NCBI GenBank assembly: GCA_022225965.2
Contig: JAKJXP020000005.1
Span: 620,001 to 684,000, forward strand
Source: Diatrype stigma
Taxonomy: Eukaryota; Ascomycota; Sordariomycetes; Xylariales; Diatrypaceae
Reading direction: 5' to 3'
DNA: 64,000 bases
Below the pieces are notes generated by a model that worked only from the letters and a program-made list of their open reading frames with translations, ran no database searches and had not been told where the DNA came from. The position numbers and the translations under genes were made by a program. Positions 37,226 to 48,100 of this stretch are shown here, piece by piece (positions within the stretch are counted from its first letter, which is position 1; the number at the start of each line of letters is the position of its first letter).

Positions 37226-38610
37226 CGAGACTCTTCTATTCTCGTATCTCTTCATAGTACACCTAGATGCATGGATAGGTAGCTAGGTAACTTATCACAA
37301 TACAACTTCTTTGGTGTTTTCAACTTAGCATAGCAAATACTGTTTCTTGTATTTGTGCATTCTCGTGACTAAGGATACCAGGATACCTATGCTGTTTCCA
37401 CCCGCATTGGCCGTTTGATTGTTAAAGTCGATCCTGGTGTTGTTGCCATAGGGAACGATTATCTTCATCCTCTTATCGATGTATCTAAACAAAGCCATAC
37501 TGATAGCATCAGTATTTACCCAACGTGTATTCTTAAAACCACACGTCATTCACGATGATGTGGTTGGCTACCTATTCTACGCAAGCTTGGTGTTTGTCTC
37601 GGACTGTACTGTCAACTGTAATCTGGCAATTCAAGGTCTTCATAATCATGTTGCGAGGTCTTGTATTGACCTAAGCCAAACGTGCCGCCGTACTGAATCC
37701 CCCGTACGCACCATCGTAGCGTAGTGAAGCTCTCGTGTAGTTGCTTTCGTTTGCACTACTTTGCTTTACCAAGAAACATTGCCCATTTAGACTCGAAATA
37801 CCACACTCTTGCTGTTCTAGTGAGGATTGGCACTCGCTCAGCCAGCATTTGGAGTAACCACGGCAACAGAAATGTCGAGAGCGAAGCGTACACGACCATG
37901 TGAACTACCTAAACACCGCTATCATTTGTAGTTTTGCCCCCGTCCCCAACAGGTTGTCGCCATTATGCCCAAATAACTACCTCTCCTAGCACCACCAGCA
38001 TGCTCTCAAGAACCACCCATCTGCCTTCTAGATAACGACGGACCGTTACATAGGTACATGATACACTCGCCATGAACATCACGACACTACACGTGCTGAA
38101 TGTACGGTGTCCCGCATAAGCATTGCTAGATTTCGATGATCTATCATGGCCAATGGATTGCCCCAGAAGTACTTGGTTTACTCAAACAAGCCCTTGTGGT
38201 CTTAGTAACTCAGAATGAAGTCTACTAATGTACACACCACCTATTATCTAGATTCAGCAGAGTCCTGATACGACGCAGCCCACCATGACTGCAAGGAACC
38301 GATTGCATTCACGCCTCAAACCGCTAGAAAAGGAAAGCAGCAAGAATTGCTGAACCTCAGATCAAGATTGCCGAAAACGTAGCTCAGATTCCACCTTGAT
38401 CCTACAGACACCTCCGATATTATGAAGATACCAACCAGGCCTGACGGTAGTCGAGACGAGCACTGTTATAGCGAGGTCATCTCATTAATGGTCGAAGAGC
38501 TAGCACGAGCATGTTCTCTGGATCGTCACGGTGATGGCGAGGGGATTACAGAGTACAGTAGAGCACATGCTTCGAACCTAAACTTTGCGGTAAAGTACAC
38601 AATACAGATT

Positions 38611-39905
38611 TTACTTGCTCTTCGTGACCATTCCAATAATGGCATCCTCGACTTCTTTCGGATGCGAAGAGGACAAGAAGTGCACCCCATTCTCAACAAA
38701 GTCCAACCTAGCATCCTTCGAAGACGTGAACAACTTGATGTGTTCCGCCGGCACCGTGGTACTGTAAACCTGATCACTAGTCCCCTAGGTAGATCTTGTT
38801 TTAGCATCGTCATAATCCTAATCAAAGTACAACGATTCGCTGACAGTTGACGTAGCGAGGAACATATAGGACAAGGGAACTCTTTCTCACCTGCAACCAG
38901 TGCACCGGGCACTTAATATCTCTCACCCGGAACAGCAAAGCGTCTCTCTCCGCAAGGCACATGACAGCGATCCGGAGCTTCTTCCGCCCTTCCTCTCCCG
39001 AGTAGACTTCGCGCAGTGTCTTCGTCCAGAACGCGGCTTCCTCTTCGGACGAGGTAGTCCCAAAGCCGGAGCTGATGACGGCGCCGATCCAGTCGTCGCC
39101 GACGACGAAGTTGGGCGTGGGCTGCCACTTGTCGAGGAAAACGGCCGCTAATGGCGGGGCGTCCCTGCGATGGAGTCATCAGACTGTACTTCAGAACTTG
39201 ACATTGCATAGCTCGGCCCCTGTCAAACCTCACCGCGATCTGAGGGGGGGATGATGGGTAACCTTGTCATAGTGTGGAGCCGCATCATTTGATTATACTC
39301 ACCAGCAGCCTTTCGAGCGAGAGTCGGCCGTCTCGCCATCCATCGACGTGCCCAAGGGCAAGAGACCGAGGATCTAAATGATTGTAGTCCGTAGGTAAGC
39401 GAGATGAAATATGACCAATGACCTCCTCCTCTCTTCTTCCCCCCCTTTTTTTTCGCTCTTGCTCCACTCTCAAATTTCCTACTCTTCGCACATGTACCAC
39501 CACCAACGCAAAAGACAACAACAATAACAACACACATACCTTATCGGGCCTCAGCAGCGCCATGCGCGTGACGATCCACCCGCCCTGGCTGGTCCCGAGG
39601 GCGTACGCCTTCTCGACGCCGAGGGCCTCCATGACCTGCAGGGCGACGAGCGCCGAGTCCCAGTAGGTGAAGTGCTCGCCGCCGCGGCAGCGCGTGGCGC
39701 CGTGGCCGAGCGGCTCGATGGCCAGCAGGTTCGCCGCGTCGAGGAGCCGCGCCGACGCGAACTGCGGCGCGAACAGCGCCGCCGTCGTGCACATCGAGTT
39801 GACGAGCACGACGGTGGGCTTGGCCGGGTCCACCCGCCCGTGCGACAGCTTGAACCCGGCCTGCGTGTCGAGGTGCGGCACGAAGACGGTGGTTGTCGCG
39901 GCCAT
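38611..39905 (-). CDS. Alpha/beta-hydrolase fold protein
   Basis: Four exons, 39905-39540, 39373-39303, 39164-38891 and 38784-38611, give 294 residues. The introns (GTATGT...TTTAG, GTGAGT...TCGCAG, GTGAGA...CCTAG) all keep frame. The chain reads TVVLVNSMCTTAALFAPQFA, then AIEPLGHGAT, the nucleophile elbow YALGTSQGGW (Ser106), ILGLLPLGTSMDGE, a helical cap, CPVHWLQ|GTSDQVYS with acid Asp241, and GVHFLSSSHP with His272, a complete triad. There is no signal peptide, so it is probably cytosolic. The 38785 acceptor is chosen because it restores GTSD; a second in-frame acceptor 15 nt downstream would remove Gly-Thr-Ser-Asp-Gln and the catalytic acid. Substrate unknown. A start at 40022 would add 39 charged residues without hydrolase similarity and is rejected. 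Confidence 0.88.
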
Positions 39906-40690
39906 TCTTTTATTTTCGCTTTTGTTGGGAGCTTTGTCTGTTGTTGGTCCCTTTTCTCTCTGCTCTTCCGCCGTGAATACTTTCTCGTATTTGCGTTCTT
40001 GTTCCTGCTTGAGGTATACCACAGCCGCTAAATAGTTAGGGGGTAAGTTGCTAAGCGATGAAGGGTGCAGCTACGGAAGAAGGAGAGAGGAATGGAAGAT
40101 ACAGCATTGGGGGGGAGTCTTTATTTAGTAGGATGGTCGACGACAGCCATTGAAATCGACGACGTAAAGACTGATCCGCAATAAGACGATATATGAGATG
40201 AGCCTCGGATTCTCCGAGCCATAGAGAGCCTACTTCTTCCTTAGCACCCGGCCTCATCACCGTATGCAGTAACGCCGCACGCGATCGTCGTCTAGAGGGC
40301 GGATAACTCTTAGGGCCGCCTTAGCTTCAGCAACTAAGTATCAGGGAAACCCGGTTGTGGGCATCGGCACCTATTGATTGGGGATGTTGATCGAGAGAAT
40401 TACGAGCATACGAATTGTGTGATTTGTCGATCAATCTGTTCATACCATCTAGAAGTAAATAGCTTGGAATTGTTACTCCGCCACTTGAACTCCATCGACG
40501 ACGAGTCTATAGCAATGTTCTAGCACATGCAGCAAGGGAGCCAGTAAAATGTTTGGTTTTAGCGGGAAATACACGGAGGCTACCCTGACAAAGAGCAATT
40601 ATAGCTCTGATGGCCTTACAATTGGGGCATATATGGACAATCTCGTGAATAAGACGAAGTCTGGTTCACGATCGCGCACCCAGCCTGCGG
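39906..40690. other. Intergenic stretch between the hydrolase and the lipase
   Basis: This includes the probable promoter of the hydrolase (39906-40100, CT-rich on the minus strand). No gene is recognised; a 71-codon frame at 40549-40764 (+) overlaps the lipase 3' end and is not supported. Confidence 0.5.
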
Positions 40691-42214
40691 TCATATCCCA
40701 AGCGGCACTTCGTAGCTCCACTCAGTTGTCCCAGCCCACTGCGGGAATGAGTGGGAAGTGGTGAGGTACTGCTCGAGAGGCAAGAAGCTATCCACTTCGG
40801 TCCGGGTGCAGCCGCTCTTCTCCAGAGGTTTCCCTTCGAACCGGCTCTCGATCCACTTGAGCCACATGTACCTCGTCGCGTCGAAGCTCGCCACGTGATG
40901 CATCCCGTTACCGACGAGGAACTCGATATCGCTCTCCGGATACTGCGCACAAGTATCGCGCACCGTCGCGGCGGTAACGTTATAGAAGACGCCGGGGTCC
41001 TCCGTGCCCTGGACGACCAGCACGGGCCCGCCGAGCGGCCTCCGTCCGGCCTTGGCGATGTTCACGTACGCGTTGACATACCACGTGTCGGCGTAATCGG
41101 GTTTGAATAACTGCTCGCCTGCATCCGTCGGGAACAGCTGCAGGCTAGCCGAGATGCCGCCCTCGATCGCCCCGAACAGCGCGAGCCGAGCGACCCCCAG
41201 GGGCGTCAGCCACGCGGCGGGGTCGAAGTCCGGGAAGATCGACTTCAGCATGAGCGCCACCCGGGGCACGACCAGGTCCCCGAGCCCGCCGGACATGTCG
41301 GTCGTGGGGCTGCCCGCGACGGAGCCGAGGAAGCCCGCGCGCAGGTCCGCGAACTCGTCGTTGTCGCTGTTCTCCCCGGGATTCGAGCCCGGGGCAGTAG
41401 CAAGCAGCTCCGCGACGCTCCACGCGACGCCGCCGCCCTGGCTGTGGCCCGCGACGGCGAACGCGTCGCCCAGCGAGCCCGGGAAGGCGGCGCGCGCGGC
41501 GCGCAGCGCGTACAGCGAGTCGCGGGCGCCGGCCGGCAGCACGAGGTACTGGTGGGCTATGGGGATGCCGTCCCAGGAGGCGCCGACGCCCAGGCCGGCG
41601 TAGTCGGGCGCGACGACGGCGTAGCCGGCCTGCGCGAGCGCGAACGGGCCCGAGTCGCCGTACCAGAGGGCGCGGTGGGCCGAGGGCGCGTTCAGGGGCG
41701 TGAAGCCGGACGTGCCGTGGGCCCAGACGACGGTCTGCGCTGCTGCTGCTGCGCCAGAGGAGGAGGGTTGGCGGCGGGGCTGGAACGGCCAGAGGATGAA
41801 TGCGGACGTGGGCACGACGGTGCCGTTGATGTCTGTTGTGGCGTAGAGGATGCGCGAGAGGGCCGTGTTGGCGGGGAGGGAGAAGGGCGTCGGGTCCGTG
41901 AACGCCTGGGCTTTGAGCAGGGTTCCGGGCGGCGGCGGCGGCGTGGTGGCGTTGTTGCTTAGTGGGGGTAGCGTGTAGAAGGCATCTTGGTAGGGCCCTC
42001 CGTTGGCGAGCTGGGAGCGGTCGAAGTTGATGATCTGGTTCAGGTTGGTCGCCTGGGCGTCGGAGAGGTTGGCCCTCTGGATCTGCTCTGCCGTCAGGGC
42101 GAATGAGGAGTTGAAAGCGCTGGACTGCGGCGATGCAGGTGTGATCTGTGCATGGACTGTGATCGCTGCCGTCGAGAGCAAGGTGAGAGCTCGTAGGCAA
42201 TACATTCTGAGCAA
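40691..42214 (-). CDS. Secretory lipase (LIP family, CalA-like)
   Basis: A 507-residue single-exon secreted protein. Residues 1-22 are a signal peptide (MLRMYCLRALTLLSTAAITV, then HA). The second Met (codon 4) could be the start without changing this. The body matches the LIP secretory lipase family: DPTPFSLPANTALSRILYAT, then TVVWAHGTSGF, YAVVAPDYAGLGVG, nucleophile elbow AVAGHSQGGG with Ser258, LVVQGTEDPGV with Asp406, and GNGMHHVASF with His439/His440. Several N-glycosylation sequons are visible (NSS, NLS, NAT, NVT). The enzyme would hydrolyse extracellular triacylglycerols or esters. Large frames in the other phases (such as 41145-42230 -) are GC shadows. Family confident; substrate range unknown. 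Confidence 0.94.
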   Translation of the reverse strand: MLRMYCLRALTLLSTAAITVHAQITPASPQSSAFNSSFALTAEQIQRANLSDAQATNLNQIINFDRSQLANGGPYQDAFYTLPPLSNNATTPPPPPGTLLKAQAFTDPTPFSLPANTALSRILYATTDINGTVVPTSAFILWPFQPRRQPSSSGAAAAAQTVVWAHGTSGFTPLNAPSAHRALWYGDSGPFALAQAGYAVVAPDYAGLGVGASWDGIPIAHQYLVLPAGARDSLYALRAARAAFPGSLGDAFAVAGHSQGGGVAWSVAELLATAPGSNPGENSDNDEFADLRAGFLGSVAGSPTTDMSGGLGDLVVPRVALMLKSIFPDFDPAAWLTPLGVARLALFGAIEGGISASLQLFPTDAGEQLFKPDYADTWYVNAYVNIAKAGRRPLGGPVLVVQGTEDPGVFYNVTAATVRDTCAQYPESDIEFLVGNGMHHVASFDATRYMWLKWIESRFEGKPLEKSGCTRTEVDSFLPLEQYLTTSHSFPQWAGTTEWSYEVPLGI

Positions 42215-42530
42215 TGTGTTTGCATGCCACTATGCTTGAAGTCTACGGAGATGGAGCCGTATCCTTCGATCTAGCCTCAGTATGAACGGCATGACACTTG
42301 CCTTTATATCAAGTAATGGTGGACTGGAAAGTGACTAGGATTTTCATCCTCTACCTTTCGGCTTTAGATGTCGCTGCCCGACGGCGGAAGGTATATGCAC
42401 TTCCGTCGTAATTTGTTTCCCCAGGCTATGATTCTGCCATTAGCGTAGGAATTGATCTGCTTCCACGTTCTTTAAATGATAGGCGCTTAGTTGTTGTCTA
42501 TGTATTGTCGCGAATCGCGAGAGAAAAAGC

Positions 42531-42736
42531 CAGTAAGATACGAAGGTCGGGGCCAAAAGTTCCCGCACCAGTAAAGTGCCAAGTATAGTGCGCAGGAGTG
42601 CGGGAACTTTTGGCTCCGACCTTCGTACTCCATCGCTCATCTCGACATGGCCTATTAGCTACTAGGGTACTGCCTCAACTCCACTGCAATGGGCTTCATT
42701 ACTGGTTTATCATTCAGAGGTCTCTCCCTGTCCGTG

Positions 42737-42782
<46 letters not shown>
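42531..42782 (+). mobile_element. Short poly(A)-tailed retroposed insertion with 5' hairpin
   Basis: About 206 bp of unique sequence ends in an uninterrupted A46 tract (42737-42782). AGAGAAAAAGC occurs immediately before (42520-42530) and again at the end of the A tract (42782-42792), an 11-bp candidate target duplication. Poly(A) plus an A-rich duplication is the signature of LINE-type target-primed retroposition. Near the 5' end is a strong hairpin, with 29-base arms 42540-42568 and 42598-42626 (one mismatch) around a 29-base loop. No ORF and no clear pol III A/B boxes were found, so this may be an unusual SINE or a retroposed small RNA. The duplication is low-complexity, which weakens the case. 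Confidence 0.55.
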
Positions 42783-42790
<8 letters not shown>

Positions 42791-42803
42791 GCTCAGTTGA
42801 CCT

Positions 42804-43905
42804 TCACGAAAAAGAAAACAGGCGGTTTATTTTATTTTTTATTTTTTGCTTACGGTACCCGCCCTCGCTCATGTCGGCGAAGAACAGCCGGTGCAGCGGC
42901 GGGCTGACCCCGATCACCACCCCGATCACCGCCCCGACGAACGGCGGGTTGACGAAGGTCCGGAGCGCCGCGAGCGCCTTCCGCACCGGCGCCGGCGCCG
43001 CGCCGAGCCATCGCGACACCCGCGGCGCCACGCTGTCGCGCACCGCGCGGCCCGAGCGCTGCACCTTCTGCGGGAGGAGAGAGGTCTGCTCGTTTCCGCT
43101 GTCGGCGTCTGCGTCTGCGTCGTCTTCGCCGGAGTCCTCGCCGTCGCCGTCGTTGCCGTCTTGCTCCTCGTCCTCTTGTCCGTCGGTCTGCTGGCTTTCC
43201 GGGTCCTCGTTCGAGTCGCTGTTGTCTTGGGATTGCTCCTGCTCCTGCTCCGGCTCTGGTCTGTTGCTGCTACCGGTGGTGATGCGCCGGAAGGCGCGGA
43301 CGACGGCCGAGTCCCGGCTCGAGGTGGTCAGGAGCTGCGGGCCCTGGCCGAAGGCGATGGTGTTGGTGATGACGGAGCAGGCGAGGAAGTAGGAGCGCGC
43401 GCGCTCGATGCCGTCGTCCTCGTCGCCGGGCCCGACCAGCGACGCCAGCACCCCCGTCGTCGAGAGCGACTGCAGGAGCAGCAGCGGCAGCGACTCGGTG
43501 TTGTTGAACGACACCATCGGCACCACCCACTTCGGCAGCCGGAAGGCGGCCGCGACGGCCTGCCCGATCGCGATGGAGAGGATGGTGTAGAGGGCCGCCC
43601 AGACTGTATTGAGAAGACGGTAAGTAAGTTGTGACTACCTAGGCAGCTGATAGGTAGGTAGATCGATGAGACATACTTATGATCGGGACATAGCGCACGA
43701 CGGTCTCGAGGTGCAGCTCGGAGCCCAGGTTGCTGATCAGCAGGCACGGCAGCAGCAGCTTCACGCAGAGGCGCGAGACCTCCTCGGCGGAACCCGTCGA
43801 CAGCAGGCCGAACTGGGCCGCGACGACGCCGGAGAGGATGGTCAGCAGCACCGAGACGGAGGCCTGCAGGGCGCCGACGAAGGGGATGAGCACGCCGGCC
43901 GACAT
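42804..43905 (-). pseudogene. Auxin-efflux-carrier-family membrane transporter, 3'-truncated
   Basis: Two exons, 43905-43677 and 43603-42804, are joined by a 73-nt intron that restores VPIIIWAALYTILSIAIGQA. The N-terminal half of a PIN-like (membrane transport protein family) carrier is intact: LLTILSGVVAAQFGLLSTGS, CVKLLLPCLLISNLGSELHL, RLPKWVVPMVSFNNTESLPL and ACSVITNTIAFGQGPQLL. A long acidic central loop follows (Glu/Asp/Gln-rich, about residues 160-240), then the first helix of the C-terminal half, FVNPPFVGAVIGVVIGVSPP and LHRLFFADMSEGG. Family members continue with about four more helices; here the frame runs into AT-rich sequence and stops (RKQKIKNKINRLFSFS). No downstream exon is visible before the lipase gene. 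The break lies next to the poly(A)-tailed insertion. The product is probably non-functional or truncated. Confidence 0.75.
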
Positions 43906-45150
43906 GTTATCTCTTTTACTTATTTCGTCCGGTATCGATTTTAGGGGTGAAGAGGACAGGGTTGTGTTCCTCGTCTTGCTTGTCTGTCTCTATGTTATAT
44001 GTTTAGTGAAGTGTTATATATATATATATATATATATATGTCCGCCTGTCTATCCCACTCACCCAGTGCCCAGTGAACTCTTTCCCGATCGATCTCGATC
44101 ATGTAAGGGAGATGCAAAGATTTTGTCTTACACACACAGCACAGGCACAGGGCCACAGGCACAAGCGCGGCTCTGTGCGCAAGTATACATGGTATAAGCT
44201 TTAAGCTTCAGCTCAGCTCAACAGCCCCCTTGCGTCTCATTGGTCAGCTACTGCTTAACTATACCGAGGTGCCTGTCATTCATTCCCGATTCGTGACCCG
44301 CAGGAGAATACTACGTCATTGCTCGAAGACCCACCCACGAACTGCCTTGATTGAGCATCATGGCACGCGACACCGAATCGGGTATGTAGGTATGTACCTA
44401 GATGCAATACAGACCGGGGTTGCTGTGCCCTTCATCAGAGCCTCAAGATACCTTACATAATAGTAGCAGCTTACTTATAGAGGTGGATGTGCACTAGAAG
44501 GGAGAGCCGATGTCTGTTATGTAATTTGGTTCGGGCCGGGAGTTATAGAAGCTCAAGACCCGCTTCGTGGGACCGGATCCGATTCCGGAGCAAGTTCTTC
44601 GTACCTATAGCAGTCGTTCCGCGGTGATTGCTCACCAGAAGAGAGCGGCTAAGCGCATCGCAGTTAGTCTAAAAAACACCCTAGTCTCCTAGTGCAGGGG
44701 CCCTCCACAAGTTTTAGAGTGTTCGGAGCCCCAAGTGGACGGGACAGCCAATGATGTGAGTCAGAATTTTTTTTCTTTGCTCGTTCTGATTGCCATTCCT
44801 GCTATCTTATCTATAGCTCTGAATTGCTACTGCGGAACGGACTGAGTGGTGCCCGCCAAAAAGCACCCCAAAAAGCAAGCCATGACTCGACCTTTGCTCT
44901 GACCAGGACCCTGCACGTAGTTACCTGCACCTATAAACGACATCGGCAGCGCGGGTATTACTTCAAGTGCATTGAGTCGAGAAAGGCCCCTCGAGTTCCT
45001 GTAGACCTGTATAGAAGCTCCATTGAGGTGCAATTGGGAGTCGGGAACCCAATCAGGTCTTGTGGCGAGGCGTTGTCTCTTCAAGAACTCGAGAACTCCG
45101 AGATCTCGTTCAGACGCACCACTTACAAGTGAACGGGCTTCCTTCCCGTC
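43906..45150. other. Divergent intergenic region before arg-3
   Basis: This holds the carrier promoter and, on its right, the arg-3 promoter and leader. A (TA)12-13 microsatellite lies at about 44015-44039. No gene is accepted; frames at 43730-44197 (+) and 44827-45237 (-) have no features. Confidence 0.5.
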
Positions 45151-48100
45151 ATGGCTTTCTCTACCAAGCTTGCAGGCCGGACGCCTGCTCTGCTCCGTCA
45201 TGGCCGCCGCCTTCCTACGGCCCTTCCCCGAAGGCATTTCGTAGCTGCCTCGCTCAGGGCACCTTCTCAGCTCCAGGCCTCAGACCGGAGTCCTGCACTC
45301 TTGCAGAGGAGGAATTTCTCTGTTACCGCTGCCTACGCCGCCAATGCTGCCGCCGCCCAGGAAGCTCCAAACCCCAAGGCTTATATAGAGAGCGGCGTTA
45401 TCAAACCCAGGGATCTCGTCGATGTCAAGAAGGTTCTGGTTATCGGGAGCGGAGGTCTAGCAATTGGCCAGGCTGGAGAGTTCGACTACTCAGGTTCGTC
45501 TGTCCAATGCCCTTCCCGCCACTTGTGATCTCCAGTATACAAGCGATGAGTCATGGGCGGCTGAATTGACTCAAGGTCGTTCTAACCATTGCAACTCAAT
45601 TCAGGATCGCAAGCATTGAAGGCCCTTAAGGAGGCCGGTGTTGCGTCTGTGCTCATCAACCCCAACATTGCGACCATCCAAACCAACCACAGCCTCGCCG
45701 ACGAGGTCTACTACCTCCCCGTCACTCCCGAATATGTGACCTACGTTATAGAGAGGGAGCGACCCGATGGCATCTTCTTGTCTTTCGGCGGCCAGACCGC
45801 GCTGAACCTGGGTGTGCAGATGCAGCGCATGGGCCTGTTCGAGAGATATGGCGTCAAAGTCCTGGGCACTAGTGTCCATACGCTCGAGCTCAGCGAAGAC
45901 AGAGATCTTTTCGCCAAGGCCCTCAACGAGATCGATATCCCAATCGCTAAGTCTATTGCCGTTGGTACCGTAGACGAGGCCCTGGATGCAGCGAACAAGG
46001 TTGGGTATCCCATCATTGTCCGTGCCGCCTATGCCCTCGGAGGTTTGGGTTCCGGTTTTGCCAACAATGAGGGGGAGCTTCGCAACATGGCTGCGAGGTC
46101 ACTGACTCTCTCGCCGCAAATTCTAGTCGAGAAGTCTCTGAAGGGCTGGAAGGAGGTCGAGTACGAAGTTGTGCGTGACGCCAACAACAACTGTATTACC
46201 GTTTGCAACATGGAGAACTTCGACCCCCTGGGTACCCACACTGGTGACTCCATCGTCGTCGCTCCTAGTCAAACTTTGAGTGATGAAGAATACCACATGC
46301 TTCGGTCTGCCGCTATCAAGATTGTTCGCCATCTTGGAGTCGTTGGCGAGTGTAACGTTCAGTATGCGCTTCAGCCAGATGGCCTTGATTACAGGGTCAT
46401 CGAAGTCAATGCTCGTCTCTCTCGGTCTTCCGCTCTCGCCTCCAAGGCAACAGGATATCCCTTAGCCTACACTGCCGCCAAGATTGGTCTTGGGCACACC
46501 TTACCCGAGCTCCCCAATGCCGTTACTAAGACCACGACGGCCAATTTCGAGCCGTCGCTGGATTATATTGTAACCAAGATTCCCCGATGGGATCTCGCTA
46601 AGTTCCAGCACGTGAAGCGAGACATTGGCAGTGCCATGAAGTCCGTTGGCGAAGTTATGGCAATTGGACGTACGTTCGAAGAGTCCTTCCAGAAGGCTAT
46701 CCGCCAGGTCGACCCTAAATTTGTTGGCTTCCAGGGGGACAAATTCGACGACCTCGACTACGAATTGTCACACCCTACGGACCGCCGGTGGTTGGCTGTT
46801 GGTCAAGCGATGCTCCACGAGAACTACACCGTCGACAGGATCCATGAACTAAGTAAGATCGACAAGTGGTTCTTGTACAAGCTTCAGAACCTCGTTGATT
46901 GTACCCGTGCGATGGAAGCTGTTGGTAGCTTGGACGGCTTGAAGAGGGAGCTCCTGCTCAAAGCCAAGAAGCTTGGCTTCTCTGATAAGCAGATTGCCAC
47001 GGCGGTCAAGAGCAACGAAGATGCTGTCCGCGCTCTACGGCTCAGTATGGGCATCCGACCCTGGGTGAAGAAGATCGATACACTGGCTGCGGAGTTCCCG
47101 GCAGATACGAACTACTTGTATACCACATACAATGCTAGCTCGCATGACGTGACGTTCGAGGACAAGGGCACTATCGTTCTAGGAAGCGGCGTGTACCGTA
47201 TCGGTAGCTCAGTAGAGTTCGATTGGTGCGCTGTGGGTGCCGCATCAGCTCTTCGGGAGATCGGCCATAAGACTGTTATGATTAATGTAAGTTGAACGCC
47301 TCCCTTGCTATATAGTCGACTGGGGCCTTTTCCAGCCTTTCTTCCGGAATATTGGGCGTTTCTTGCTAACCTACCCCTTTTTTCCCCGCAAAAAGTTCAA
47401 CCCTGAGACTATGTCGACCGATTTCGATATGGCTGATAAGCTATACTTCGAGGAGCTCAGCTACGAGAGAGTGATGGATATCTACGAACTCGAGAGCTCT
47501 TCTGGCGTTGTCGTCTCGGTTGGCGGTCAGCTGCCACAGAACATCGCTCTTCGCCTTCAGGAGACCGGCAAAGCCAACGTACTAGGCACGGACCCCAAAG
47601 ATATCGACAAAGCCGAAGATCGACAGAAGTTCTCCGAGATCTTAGACAGCATTGGTGTTGATCAGCCAGCGTGGAAGGAACTGACCTCGGTGGCTGAAGC
47701 TGAGAAGTTTGCTCAGGATGTTGGGTACCCCGTGCTCGTACGACCTAGCTACGTCCTCTCCGGAGCTGCCATGACCGTTATCCGCAGCCAGGAAGACCTT
47801 AAGGACAAACTAGAGGCAGCAAGCAGCGTTTCGCCCGATCACCCTGTTGTTATCACCAAGTTTATCGAGGGTGCTCAAGAGATCGATGTCGATGGTGTTG
47901 CTTCTAAGGGCAATCTCCTTGTACATGCCATCAGTGAACATGTTGAGCATGCTGGTGTTCACTCTGGGGATGCTACTCTAGTCCTTCCCCCGGTCAATCT
48001 AGACGATAACACCATGAAGCGTCTCAAGGAAATTGCTCAGAAGGTTGCCAAGGCATGGAGCATCACGGGTCCTTTCAACATGCAGATAATCAAGGCCGAT

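Larger units (their letters stand above)
34250..38610. other. 4.3-kb gene-free region
   Basis: The longest uniform gap outside the repeat compartment. No frame is accepted; 38422-38850 (+) lies mostly antisense to the last exon of the next gene. It holds inverted CCAAT-type motifs (CTGATTGGC near 36277 and GCCAATCAG near 36335), the orphan TATA/CT-rich leader near 36512, direct repeats at 36902/37019, and the tandem repeat at 37177-37225. Part of it may be a solo LTR or a non-coding transcription unit. Confidence 0.45.

Noticed and set aside
38422..38850. 142-codon plus-strand frame
   Set aside because: Overlaps, in antisense, the last exon of the alpha/beta hydrolase, which is supported by family motifs and splice sites.
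41145..42230. 361-codon alternative frame within the lipase gene, and 41444-41962 on the other strand
   Set aside because: Arg/Ala/Gly/Pro-rich translations caused by GC-rich codons of the lipase.
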